64,000 bases of DNA from Eutreptiella sp. 'Long Island Sound 2002' (taxonomy: Eukaryota > Euglenozoa > Euglenophyceae > Eutreptiales > Eutreptiaceae): NCBI GenBank assembly GCA_964036045.1, contig OZ038381.1:108815367-108879366 (forward strand). Direction: 5' to 3'. Under the pieces are notes generated by a model. The model was given only the letters and a program-made list of their open reading frames with translations. It had not been told where the DNA came from and did not search any database. This document shows positions 32,961-44,224 of the stretch, piece by piece (the stretch's first letter is position 1; the number at the start of each line of letters is the position of its first letter). The translations under genes and the position numbers were made by a program.

Positions 32961-34996
32961 GGCCAGACCCTAAGGTAAAGCATGGACTGGTTTATTGGGT
33001 GATGAGTGAACGTTTCGGTGCAGAATGGAAAAATGCATCACCAGTCAATGTACCATAACCAAAGTTGAACCACAATTGAGTCTCCCTTAGATCGGCGCAA
33101 ATGCAGAATTACTAACATGGCCCTGCGTCCCACAAAGCCTCACCTCTGAAAAGAAGGGACGGCATGCGACAACTGGGTCCACATGGGTCAGCTCCTTGCG
33201 CGTCGGAGGTTTCGCTTCCTCTTCCATCACAATGGTGCGTCTTCTTTTCTTCTGTCTTGTGTCTTTCTCACTTTCTTTCTCTCTCTTCTGCCTGTTCTCC
33301 TCTTTGTGGGTCTCTTTGACTTCCTATGGATCGCTAAATAGAGCTTGCCCGATTGTCATGCAACCACCTACAACCTCAATCAATCTGTAGACATTCCCGT
33401 ATGCGGCACTATCCGCGGTACCATCTGCCCAACTACCAGCAGGGAACCTTTCTGTATTGGGGTTGAAGAAATAGAAACTTTTTAGCGGTTAGCTTCTTCC
33501 CGGCCGACCACGTGGTGCTCCGATGCTCACCTTCCCGACCCCATACCCTTCGAAGGCCCGCAGGATGTCTGCCCATTCCAGTGGTCCGGGAGGGCATACG
33601 GGTGTGCAATTGGTTGCTCGGGTGGATGGCCTCATCATTCGCTATGTGCTTAGCGTGGCCGGTGTAAGAGCCTCCGCTGCATAGGGCAATGGCAACGGCT
33701 TGCCATGCACGTCAGTTGTGGTATTTCTGCGCTGCCATTTTTGTAGCATACGTTGATACAGCGCGCGAAGCATTATGTCTGATAACCATGTATACCCACC
33801 CGCCTTTGCCCGGCTAGCTCCTGTGGTTGGTGTGTCTGGATGGGGATGCTATTCTACAAGCATTTGGTCACGTTGGGTAAAACATGTGACCGTTTGCGTT
33901 GCCGATGCTTGTGTGCTGGGTAAGGAATCATCCTCATACTCCGGTACCACTTACTCCGATTTAACCTGAAAATGGAAAATGGTGATGGCTGGACACCAAG
34001 ATTGGAGTAGCGCGGTGGCGCATCGCCAGGCGTAATATCTTAATATCGCCAAAGCAGTATGCAATGTTGAAGCGCGACTTGGGAAAGTTCAATTCAAATG
34101 AGCGCTAAATGACTGTTACACCAATAGGTTGCATAGTACAGAATGCTGTGACAGCAAAGTTGTAATCTGGCGACTAAAATTTGGGACTTCACAATTCAAT
34201 AAATCAAAAGTACAAATGCACAGCATGCATGCACAGCACACACTGTGGCCTGTTGCTGGTTGGTGTGCTTCAGAAAAATACTTCTCAACTGTTCCGCTTC
34301 CGAAGAAGTGATACCTGCCATTATCCCGGCACTGCAAAAGCCGTGGTTTGTCAAACAGGTATTGTTTGCTGTCTCCGTGGTGCACCGTAGCGGCTTAGTG
34401 AAAAGTATTTGCAAAATGAGAAAGCCTATCGTTCGGAAACAAAGCCATTTTTGACATGTTACGCACCGGGCGCACTCCGGGAAACGATGGTCAAAGTTGA
34501 AGCAAAGTTAGAGCAAATTTGAACCAAATTTGCAGACCTGTACCGCTGTACTAAAAATTGACTTCCAGTATGTGTAACAGTCCCACCATACCGCCATACG
34601 GTACCACATTTGACTCCCTCTTCAATGTCCAAACCTATTTTCACTCGGCAGAGACCTGGATTGGTCGTTTCAAGAGAGCTTACAGCCGATGGAGCGTAGC
34701 ATCGTGTAAGTTGAGTCGACAATGAAGCACAGTTGAACCAAAGTTGAACCGAACGGCAGAGATGTGGCGCCAGATCCATGGATGATGTGCTGTATGCTCT
34801 TGTGTGCCCCGTTTTTTCGTTCTGTTCTCTCACTTACCACAAATCTGTCACTGCGGTCCTCTTTACCATATGTCCATCGCATCTCCGCGTCTGTGCCTCC
34901 AGTTTGGATAAAAGGTGAATGGACGGCGGCACCGATCAGCACTGATGGAACAGGGATGGCAATATTGAGGCAACGACGGCAATGTTGAGGCGAAGC
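32961..34996. other. Unassigned 2-kb stretch, no supported gene
   Basis: Mixed-composition DNA. Open frames on either strand are under 130 codons, overlap each other and show no domain. A pyrimidine-rich run lies at about 33235-33300. Short words of the agttgaaccaaagttgaacc kind recur near 34480-34750, hinting at an eroded repeat. Nothing further can be supported. Confidence 0.5.
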
Positions 34997-35477
34997 GCAA
35001 CCCTAGAGCGTTGCACTCGCTTTGAATTTGACCGGGCACGGGACGCGTTGACCCCAATAGGCACCCGCGGAGCAAGTAACAAAGATCTCAAACAACTTCA
35101 ACACTCCGAGTTGAAACTCAATTGGTCTCGAAGCATCCTAAATACAACCAAATAAGCAAACATTTGATATCCAAATATATCAAATGCACATGCACAAACA
35201 AACACAATGTTCAATGTCATTTGCTACCTGAAACCTTTTGACCTTCTTGACCGTGGTTTGTTACCCCTTAACCTTTCTTTGTTAGAGGAAGGGAAGAGAG
35301 GAAACAATACTCTTGGTTTGTTAATCACCAAACCTTGTTCTACTCTCGTTGGACACTTAGAATGATGTGTGGAGGAGGATAAGTAGACAAGGCACACTTG
35401 ACACCAATTGCACAAATGAAACACGTGAGCATTTGGGGGATGGGGGTCAATTTCAGAAATTCAGATTTGATAATGTG
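34997..35477 (+). repeat. Dispersed repeat R, second copy, unbroken
   Basis: Left boundary is where similarity with 38432 begins (gcaaccctagagcg). Bases 34997-35085 match 38432-38520, and 35101-35477 match 8188-7818 on the other strand. This copy is continuous across the point where the other is split, so it serves as the reference for the inversion breakpoint. The right end cannot be set, because the other copy is interrupted by the LTR of A. Confidence 0.75.
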
Positions 35478-36289
35478 AGATTGTAAGATTAGTTCACCAT
35501 TGAAAAGAAAAAATCAAAATCAGAAATCCGAAAATTGATTAGCGATCGAAGATCGCTCATTTAATCCCAAAATTTAATAGCGATGAAAGATGGCGCATGA
35601 GACTCACAACTGTGCGCCTGTGCGATTTCAGGGGCAAACCTGAGGCTATTGCACTCCCCTCACAAGGTATTGCAACCTGAAAAGCAATGGCAGAAAAATC
35701 AATTGATAGCCTTAATCTTATGGCACATTTTTTCCTACTTTAGTCACACCCACACCCATTTCAATGCCGCAACCTGCGTTGCGGTGGGCCGGAGCAAGGT
35801 GTGGGTATGACGAAGGTCATACAAGTGCCTTGGCACAAGCAGGCACCCTCACACGTGAGAGAAAGGCCGCCCAAAGCATCTCATGACGTACCACCGGCGT
35901 CAAGGTAAAAGGCAAAGAAGGCAAATGCAGGGGGGAAGAGAAACAATGCAGAATGCAGGGAGAATGCTTGGTCGAGGGACACAATGCAAAACAATGGGAA
36001 TGGAGAAAACTTTCTTTCCCTTTTTTTTTTGGTTTTTTCTCCTGAGACGACCAGCCCTCTATTCTTTTCTCTTCTTCTTCTTTATTTTTTTTTCAGCGGC
36101 TCTTTTGCACCAGGTGCGAGCTGGAAAGAAACTGATGTCATCGGTGCGTCAGGCACCCTTTTGCATTGTTATGGATGCTGACGGTTTCTTCCAACTCCAC
36201 GATATGTTCGCATGGCAGCCAATCAGGGTTTGTAACCCTAATATCCCTACGGTAACCCTACCCTAATGGGCAGGGCCTATGAATCGGCA
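35478..36289. other. Unassigned stretch with T-rich run
   Basis: No recognisable gene. Contains a T-rich run at about 36015-36095 and near 36230-36265 a cctaat/taaccct-like cluster. A frame at 35883-36266 on + is 127 codons but is dominated by the T-run (Phe/Leu) and is not credible as a protein. Confidence 0.5.
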
Positions 36290-36800
36290 ACACTTTGTCA
36301 ATGTATTGCGTACGGCTGCCACGGTCGCGGCAAGCAACCTCAAAATAGGGGGGGGTTTGCGAACATTGGGCAAAATTGCCACAGTTTGTCCACTTTGTCA
36401 TGCATAACTGTTATTGGGTCCCTCCGGAAATCTGCTATATGTTTCGGAGGGAGCGCCCAAAAGTTGGGGGTTTTTTACCTCATCATCAAAGATTGCATAC
36501 ACCAGTGCCACCAGCAGCGTCGAAATAGGGGGGGTATAGGGTGTTACTTCCCTTTGTGGTTCCGACATATTTTAGGAATAGAAGTTGTGAAAATATGCGA
36601 AAATTGGTTGAAACCCCAAAGCGTAACCCTAGCGTACACACGTTCCACAGTGCTGCCCTGGTGCAAATGTATTGCAAATGGTCGTCACAGGTGCGTCCAG
36701 CCACCTTGAGATAGAGGGGGGTACGTGGTTGACACCAAGAACTGCCGCCATATGTCAAAACCTGCTTCACCTTTTTGTTGGGGGGGTGTTAGGCCGAAAA
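36290..36800 (+). repeat. Degenerate ~185-bp tandem repeat, about three units
   Basis: The marker words caacctcaaaatagggggggg (~36336), cagcgtcgaaatagggggg (~36513) and caccttgagatagaggggg (~36698) recur about every 180-185 bases. Each is preceded by a tattgc...tgcc/cgtc word and followed by a diverged body. Unit identity is low. Each unit holds a G-run of 5-8. Confidence 0.6.
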
Positions 36801-37408
36801 ATGCGTAAAAAAATGGCCTTTTTCAATCTTGTGACTGTGGTAGCGAAAGGCTGGTGGCAATTCATGGAACCTTTGACGCAAAGATTGAGAGACAGGATCT
36901 CAAAGAAGACACAGCAACTTTCAGATTGAAAATTGCTCACACAGTGCGCGCGTGGGGCGCATTTTAGCATTTTTTGACTTGTGTGGTAAAAAAAACAATG
37001 AAATACCCTCTTATGGTGAAATGAGGGGGGCGGGGGGGTGTGGATGACACCCCGTGACGCGCCACGACCCAAGAGGGGTCGCTGCCTTGCGTCCGGGGTA
37101 TCTTGGATGAATTCCTGTTAAGTGATGGGGGGGGGGGGGCGGTCCATCCGACCACCGGCCAACACCTGTCAGATAGATGCAAGTTGAGAAGGGAACACAA
37201 GTACGTAAAGGAGGGAGACATCCACTGGGGGATGCAGGGTTGTGGAGCTAGCACCGTGTGACACACCCATGCTTTCAATTGCATCTACTCGACCTTTGAC
37301 TCACATAATGCCCATTTCGTGTTCTTGAAGTTTCTGTTTCACATGGGTGTCTGCTTCAATTGAATTGATACGTTGCTCAAGAGTTTGGAGAAGCGATGCG
37401 TTGGACCT
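36801..37408. other. Unassigned stretch with G-runs
   Basis: No gene seen. Several G homopolymers (for example 37122-37139) may be further decayed units of the upstream tandem repeat. Confidence 0.45.
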
Positions 37409-38389
37409 TTATATCCTCACCAATTCATCAACTTTTTGTTTGACGATCAAACCCAATTCTGTTGTGGAAGTGGTGGCTGCTGAAGGCTCAAAAGCTTGGA
37501 GGGTAAAAAAATCCTCTCGCATCTTCGACATTTGGGTGTTTTGGGTTTGCTTCACCACTTGAATTTTTTGGTGTTCGGATTCAAGTTGCATCGCCAACTC
37601 TTGTTTCGGGGCTTACATCTGGGCATTATGGGAGGCTTGTTCCCTTTTGGCTCGCTCGTTGGCCTCGTGCGCACTTGTCTCAAAAGATTGCAAGTCCGAC
37701 TCCGCACTCGCAATGCGAGCGAAAGGTGGCTGCAATTGCGCAGTAACTAACTCACTAATCTGATCCTCGCTTAAGATTGTGCGGATCTTGTTGGTGACGT
37801 TTTTCTTAAACTCCTTCATGTCGCAGATGTTCTTGCTCTGAAATTCCTGCATGCGGGACACGGTCGCCTCATATATGTCATTCATGTTGATTGTCACCTG
37901 CCCACGTTTGCGGTGCCGGGGTTGCGGTTGACTAAGATGCGGAACCTTGGCGTGTTTCCCGCTCAGGCTAACCTTAATTTCTGCAACATGAGGGAAAGCT
38001 GCTCCACCTGTTGCCCTAGACGATGACGATCCCCCAGTCTTCAAGTCGGCTGAGTCGTTGGCAGCATGCACATGACTAGATGCCACTTGCAACAGGGATG
38101 CTGGGTGCTTCCCTTTGCTGCGTACGGGCTGTACATAGTTGTCTGGTTCCCGGCCTTGATCTGGGACACCTATCTTGTTGAAGGTAATGCCATCGTCCCT
38201 GGTTGTACTAGCCGACTTCGAACCCCCAGTCTTCCAGTCGAATTGGTCGGCGGTAGCCCGCACGTGACCACGTTTCACGTACGTAAGGGATGCTCTTGGT
38301 TGCCCCTGGCTACGTACCTGTTGATCATAATGGCCCTGTTCCCGCTGTTCATCAACTACATCTTCGTGCCCCATTGCCTTGTCATGCAC
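37409..38389 (-). pseudogene. Unrecognised hydrophilic protein with duplicated module and coiled coil, one in-frame stop
   Basis: Read on - from ATG 38389; 258 codons to TAA at 37611-37613, after which the same frame stays open to 37409. Within the first half are two diverged copies of a ~53-residue module: VRSQGQPRASL...HVRATADQ...KTGGS and VRSKGKHPASL...HVHAANDS...LKTGGS. A basic patch follows (QPRHRKRGQ), then a long helical, Gln/Glu/Lys-rich coiled coil (about 37450-37830) that the TAA interrupts. The unbroken heptad pattern across the stop suggests a single mutation in a once-longer protein. No catalytic motif is seen. It could be the structural ORF of an unidentified element or a host gene. 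It lies inside the inverted interval, close to its right edge. Confidence 0.5.
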
Positions 38390-38431
38390 TTAGGCCATCC
38401 CGGTGTGCTCGTGTGCTTCCAATTGAGTTTT

Positions 38432-38521
38432 GCAACCCTAGAGCGTTGCACTCGCTTCCGATTGGACCGGGTACGGGACACGCAAAGCCCAATAGGCACG
38501 CGCGGAGCAAGTGACAAAGAT
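38432..38521 (+). repeat. Dispersed repeat R, proximal part, at right inversion breakpoint
   Basis: Matches 34997-35085 (gcaaccctagagcgttgc...gcggagcaagtgacaaagat) and stops where pol sequence begins (gtggagagtgctccaag). The missing remainder of this R copy is at 7818-8188 on the opposite strand. Confidence 0.75.
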
Positions 38522-39254
38522 GTGGAGAGTGCTCCAAGCGTATCACGACCTTCCGGGGCTCACTGGACTGTCGCCCCATCGCATCCTGTTCCTACGGGAT
38601 CGAGTGTCACGCAATCTCCCGATGTTGAACCATGGCAAAGTGGCCCGGGATGCGAACGCCATGATGGCTGAGGCGGACGACACGGCGGCCAAGGTGTGCA
38701 AGGCACTTCAGGACGAGCATGACAAGAGGGCCAAGTACTTCAAGCAGGGAAAGGTTCAGAAGTATGCTCTCCAAGACACCGTGTGGGTGGAGCGGCACCA
38801 CAAGGATGTCCTGTCCAGGCATCGGCAGGCATCTTGGTATGTGCCGGGGGTAATCGTGCGGAAGGTCGGGCAGGATGTGTATGCGGTTCGTGTGGGGGAT
38901 AACAAGATCCTGGACCGCGACCATACCCAGCTTCGTCCCCGAGCACCAGACCCCAGCGGACGTCCCGTCACCTTCGAGTTGACGGCCGGCGATGTGGACT
39001 CGGACGACGAGGGTGAGGACGACGACTTCACCGCTGAGAAGATCCTGGCGGACAAGCCGGACCCGGGGACGCCTGGGGGGAGGCTTTATAAAGTCCGTTG
39101 GAAGGGATTCGCCGCATCCAGGGATTCGTGGGAGCCTCGGAGCAGTTTCGTGCCGAGGTATACCACGGTCTGGATGGACTACCTGAAGAAAAAGAATATT
39201 TCTTTGGATGTCAAGGACGTGTTGGTCCATTTGGTTGCTGCTGTAGCACCGTAA
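38522..39254 (+). pseudogene. pol: C-terminal Pol fragment of copy B: integrase end and chromodomain
   Basis: About 243 codons to TAA, colinear with the end of copy A pol (WRVLQAYHD to about LVHLVAAVAP). It includes the integrase C-terminal region (SRHRQASWYVPGVIVRKVG), an acidic linker (DSDDEGEDDDF) and an intact chromodomain with YKVRW, SRDSWEP and MDYLKKKN. Chromodomains of this group are thought to steer integration to histone-marked chromatin. The fragment has no integrase core and no natural start; the R-derived ATG at the junction is accidental. Confidence 0.9.
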
Positions 39255-39636
39255 TGGATCCCCCTTGGCATTTTTGTTTGTTTCTGTGCTTGAGAGACGG
39301 GTGAGGGCGTTCATCCGGGGATTTTTGGGCCTTGATTGGCCGTATACCCCCTTCACTCGATCTCCACGTATATATTTCATAGTGGTATACGTATTTAGAT
39401 CGATCGACGACGTTTCTCTATCTTTGATCCCCTTGGTCCATGTTGTAGATCAAGAGGAGACCGGATATGGCGTAGGGCACCGATTATCAGTGTCCTCACC
39501 CCTCTCTTGGGGCATGGGGGACGCCTACGACGTGTGTGGGGCCTCCATGTGTCCTTGGGACATGGGGGGGGGGGTTGGAGCCCATTGGGGTCCTCCCGTC
39601 CTCTCCTCAATGACTTCCGAGCGGTAACAACGCTCT

Positions 39637-39646
39637 GAGAAGGGGC
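39637..39646 (+). other. Polypurine tract of copy B (weakened)
   Basis: gagaaggggc before TGAAGCC. It is shorter than the tracts of A and D and ends in C, probably through later mutation. The 39255-39636 stretch is the 3' UTR shared with A and D. Confidence 0.65.
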
Positions 39647-42011
39647 TGAAGCCGGTTCGGACCCCTGTGGCCATCTTGGGGTCCCTTGGGGTGTGTATCT
39701 ATGTGCCGGCAAGCCGCCATTGGCTGATATCATACTATCCCATCCACCTGACCTAACCCGATGTGATAGTGTGATAGGTTTGGCCATTCCGGCTATGAGC
39801 GGCCATATTCAGTACCAAGGCGCCGCCAGCTGAGATTTATATATCAGAATATCAGGAATCAACAGGGTTTTTTTCTCATAATGTTTCCGTAGTTTTTCAG
39901 CCTTCCGTTCTGATGGTCAATGTATCAGCGACTGTCAGTTGGCTCGCGATTTTGCGGTAACCGAATGGTTAACTGTTATTTACAGATATTTTGGCAGAAA
40001 CCCCGATGAAGGGTCAGATTTCATCAGTAAAGGGTTCGTTGCTTCCGCAATTTTCATATTATACACTCGCAAAATTAATCCGATTTTTTCAGACTTTCAG
40101 AATCGGATTTTCGACTTCGACATCGCCGCACTCGATATGACGAATCTCGAGTGGTCCGACATTTTTCCCCGATCACGAATCAACCTTCCTTTTGTTATGC
40201 CCTTCGTTTTGCTTAGAGATATAGGCGAAACAAAGTTGATTCATGAGGCCACTTTGGAAGGTCATATCTCCGGTTCAAGGCGAGTAGTTCCAATTTCGAG
40301 AATTGGGTTGGAACTGCATTGGTCTCAACTTAATTGAGGAAGCATCAAACGCCTTTGGTGTGTACACATGCCTGATGTAGCAAGGGATAATGGTCAAGAG
40401 GGTAGAAAGTGATGGATAACTCTTGGACCGTGCAACCGAATATTTTAATGCGACTTTGGAGTGTACCGCATGAGTGTTGGGGTTGCATAGCAACTTTTCT
40501 TTGGGTTCCTACGTATTTTTGACGTGAAGTTATGTCCATGGAGGGTCATCGCATATCATGGTGGGAGCCACTTTTGACGGTATGTGATATATGCATGGTA
40601 TGTGGTTCGGTATGCTCACGCCCATGTTTTATATCTCTGTTTGTAGGAAGATATATGGAGTCATAAGTGGCAAGGGCCTCGCCCATGTCTCAATGATGAA
40701 CTCCATAGCGCTAGACTAAGTCTACCGCTCATATAGTGTATGTGGGAGGGCTTACAGAGCGACCCACAAGCGCTAATATCAATTTTCCCATTTTCATGGT
40801 GCGTGTTGGGAGGAGGTTCTAAGGTGTCCTTATGCGTCCATATGGGGATCCAAGTGAGGGATTGTTTACAAATGGTCCCAAGCAATTGTGCTTTGAGTCA
40901 TATGTTGATACCATGGGTGAGCGAAGTTATATACTATTGTAATTATCTTGAATTTGGCATTATTTGCATGTTTTTGACCTCATTTTATGCTCATTTTTGT
41001 GTTTTATGTGCTCAACTGGTCGGCTAACAGTAAAGTGCCTAGAGATCCGTGAACTATGGTATGTTGCTTCTCCGTTGGCATATGCCTCGGTGTTGTACCT
41101 CACCATATGCCAGATCACGTGGTCACTTTGGCTTGGCACACGAGGCCTCACAAAATTAGGTCTCAAACTCATGAGCTGATTTGTGAAGCATGTCATGTAC
41201 ATAACCGGTGGGGTTTCGGCGCCAATGATGGGATATTCTTGGGCATGGACCTTTGGTCTATATCACCCTTGTATACTACTTTCCGGTTTGACACATGCAT
41301 GAAGCATTTGAATATTTGCCGTATGCATTTTTGAGTATATAATTGAATTTTCGGCATTATGGTGTGATTTGCCTGATTTTGCCATGTAGTGAGGTCATCC
41401 TCATGGGGCAGTTCTCCAAGCCCATTCGACTCCAAGTCCAACCAAGATTATGTCAGGGTAGGGCATGGTCCTGAGTGCCACTCTGAGCCATGACACACCA
41501 CCACCCCCATTGGGCTAGGATTTAGAGGCTTGGGAGTGAACACATTTTTGGGGTTTGTGTAGTGACTTTTGACACATGGCATTTAGCCATCCTATTTGAC
41601 TGGGTTCAGGGCATCATGTTGGCGAGTCAAGGGAAGGTCTTGAGTCCAGGGAATGAGGGGTGTATGGCAGTGATTGTGTAAGTTTCCATCTTTCCTCAAC
41701 CTTGCTTTATTTGTGTTCATATGCCAATTTCAGGGCTTTCCTCTTTGGTGCAATTCTTGTACATGCCCGCCACCGTGGGACGACCGGTGTGCTGAACGGA
41801 AGCCCGCAGCGTGGATTGGATTGTGGATTGGGTTATTGCTGTATTTGTGGGATCTGGTTGCTGTTCAGGGTTGAAGGAGGATCACATTTTCTATTTTTTT
41901 GGATTTTAGACCCTGGAATTTGAGGAATGCAATCGTTGATCCGGAGTAAATCAGCAGGGGTAACAGGCGGAAGGGGCACAGCGGGGGCCAGTCCTGGTAG
42001 GGACCTTCTTT
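39647..42011 (+). repeat. 3' LTR of copy B (2365 bp)
   Basis: Begins TGAAGCCGGTTCGG and ends GGACCTTCTTT, matching the LTR at 15531-17896 in length and content. The TATA-like stretch is at 39835-39845. The gag N-terminal codons are present at its end (41929 onward) but lead into flanking DNA. Confidence 0.9.
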
Positions 42012-42984
42012 ACCCTCATCCCGTGTTTGTACCCAACCGGCCCGCCAGCGACCCTGTGGCGCGGGCCAACTAGATCCTCATCCATCGGGAAACCATTTCG
42101 TGCGCCTTGCACGGGTCGCTCCCTTCGCGCCCCCTTTTGTTTGCGTCGTTTGTTTCCTTCTGGACCTGTTAGGGGCCCTTCTTCCTGCGGTACCCGTGCC
42201 TATTCTGCAGCCGGTCACCTGCGTTTTTTTTTCTGCCGCGCGCTACCCCCGGCCCCTCATCTGCACCGTTTGCTCCTACCCGTTCCCCCGTTGCCTGCTC
42301 GCTCTGTGCTGTGCGCCCTCCGGCGGTGCCTTGTGGTTTTATTTTTTTTTCCTGGTCTGCCCCCCCCCCCTTTCCCTCTGTGCGACCTGTCTTGTGGTTT
42401 CCTGTCCTTGCCGCGTTGGTTTTTTTTTACCTTCCTCCCTGCATGCACGCACGTCAGCACTGCACTGGTCATCGGGTCACTGCTCCCCTCGCTGTTCGTC
42501 TCCGGTCCCCTCGCCCTCGCGGGGCGTGCCCCTTGGCAGGCCGCGGCCAAGCCAGGTGGGCGCTCCTCCCTTGCGTCACTCTCCTCTCCTTCCTCTCAGG
42601 AACTCAGGATGGCGTTTGCCCAGTCGCGCGATCGCAGCAGAGAAATAAAAACCAAGAGAAAAAAGGTACAGCCGGAAAAAATGAAGCAGAAAATCATTTT
42701 TTCCGACCTCAGAAACCCCCCAAAAAATTTTACGCCGCTGTTTGGCGAGGTCGCAAAACTTAGGACACTCACAGAAAACCAAGAACAAGAGAGTCGCGAC
42801 GACGACAAATTTGAGTGTCGCTTGCCCCAAAACACCTAGCAAATTGCGTGTCCTAGGCACTAGAGACTTGTGCGCACCCCAACCACGAAGGAGGGAAAAG
42901 AAAGGGAAAACACGCACAAATAAGAGCAAAAGAAAACAAGCAAATACAAAACACACACAAACAACAACAGCAACGCCGGCCGCC
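42012..42984. other. Unassigned GC- and pyrimidine-rich stretch
   Basis: Starts with the putative target duplication accct. Rich in C and T runs to about 42600, then A-rich. A frame on + (42027-42839) ends in a Lys-rich segment (EIKTKRKKVQPEKMKQK) that could be an exon scrap, but overlapping frames on both strands are equally long and none is recognisable. No gene is called. Confidence 0.4.
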
Positions 42985-44224
42985 GAGACGCAGGTATGTT
43001 AAATGCCGTACAACGCTACGCTACGCCGCCAAAAAGAGCAAGACCGTAACCGCGCCGACAAGGAAAACCAAGAGGTGTAACCGAGGGACCACGCCCACCC
43101 CCGCATACCGCACACATAGGAAACGAAAGTTATGCCCGTCACCACAAGCACAACAAGGCCACAATCACCGCGGAAAAGCAACATGGTATGAGGGGGCATG
43201 AAGGGTGAAAGAAGGAACCAAAGAACGCACGGAGGGAGCCACACACAACCAAAGGAAAGTACAACACACACAAAAACAAAGAACCAAAAACGAACAAGCA
43301 ACCACAACACCACCGGCCACCGAATACAAGTATGTTACGTGCCGCGCCACGACACACAATGCAAATGAGAAAAGCACAACGGTAACCACGCCAACAAAGG
43401 TCACCAGGAGGTGTAGCCGAGAGAACATGCCCACCCCGCACGCCCGCTTAGGTAGAGAGCAAAAGATATGCCGCCCGCATATGTGCATACATGCCGACGC
43501 AAGCAAAGCAAGATATAGGCACGGAGGGAGCCACACACACCACAACCAAGGGCACCCGTGCGACGACACAAGTACAAGTATGTTACTTGCCACGCCACGC
43601 CACACAAGAGGGAAAAGCAACAACGATAACCGCGCCAATGAAGGTAACCACCAAAGAGGTGTAGCTGAGAGAACACGCCCAGCCCGGCACGCCCGTATAG
43701 GGAGCGAAAGGTATGCCCATACTATACTCGCGCGTGCAAGCCGCCGCAAGCAAAACAAGGTATGCAATGCAGCCAAATACATACAATCAGAGACGCCGCT
43801 GAGGAGCAAGAAGGTATGAAGGAACAAAAGCACCGAGGGAGCCACACGCCACCACCAACCAGGTATGGAAAACAAGACTGCCCAAGGCCGCCGACGGAAG
43901 AGCGTGAGCAAGCATGAAGGGCGCGGGAAGCCAAAAAGGGGACAGGATAGGGCAGGGAAGCGGAGGAAAACGCGACACACCACCCACCCCGCGCACACAA
44001 ACGCAAGGGAAACAGCTCCCACGCCCCCCCACACTGTCTCCTCCCCACAGGGTGCACCCTACAGGGCGCAGGCCCACAACAAGACACACCGGGACCAAGG
44101 CGGGGTGGAGGAGACGCAAGACGAGGCCGCCAACACCGCGGAAAGAAGAATGGTGACCGAAGAGGTGTAGCCGAGAGAACATGCCCACTCCACATGCATA
44201 GGGAGCGAAAGGTATGCCCATACT
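42985..44224 (+). repeat. Degenerate ~250-bp tandem array, left part
   Basis: The phrase gaggtgtagccgagagaac recurs at 43072, 43408, 43656 and 44162 (spacings about 336, 248 and 506), and tatgttacgtgccgcgcc-like words at about 42992, 43329 and 43576. The basic unit is about 250 bp with larger variants. The array is cut at 44224 by element D and resumes at 58296, where the sequence continues as expected from the uninterrupted join at about 43717-43735. Reverse-strand open frames up to 289 codons are read out of the repeats and are not taken as genes. Confidence 0.65.
44220..44224. repeat. Left target-site duplication of element D
   Basis: atact, identical to 58296-58300. A 5-bp duplication is usual for Ty3/gypsy integrase and fixes the LTR ends as TGAAGC... 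and ...CTTCTTT. Confidence 0.88.

Larger units (their letters stand above)
38522..42011 (+). mobile_element. Copy B of family 1, 3' portion (displaced by inversion)
   Basis: Begins inside integrase at WRVLQAYHD, about 12 bp after the point where the 5' portion (8189) ends. It then carries the chromodomain, 3' UTR, polypurine tract and a complete 3' LTR ending at 42011. The flank accct (42012-42016) differs at one base from the flank of the 5' LTR at 17897. It is the missing half of B, on the opposite strand. Confidence 0.85.

Noticed and set aside
32961-34996. Small genes in the 33-35 kb stretch
   Set aside because: Only short, mutually overlapping frames with no motif; no splice or codon evidence strong enough to call exons.
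43165-44034. 289-codon frame on - with Cys/Leu/Val-rich, membrane-like sequence
   Set aside because: Read out of the degenerate tandem array; repeated phrases shift frame from unit to unit.
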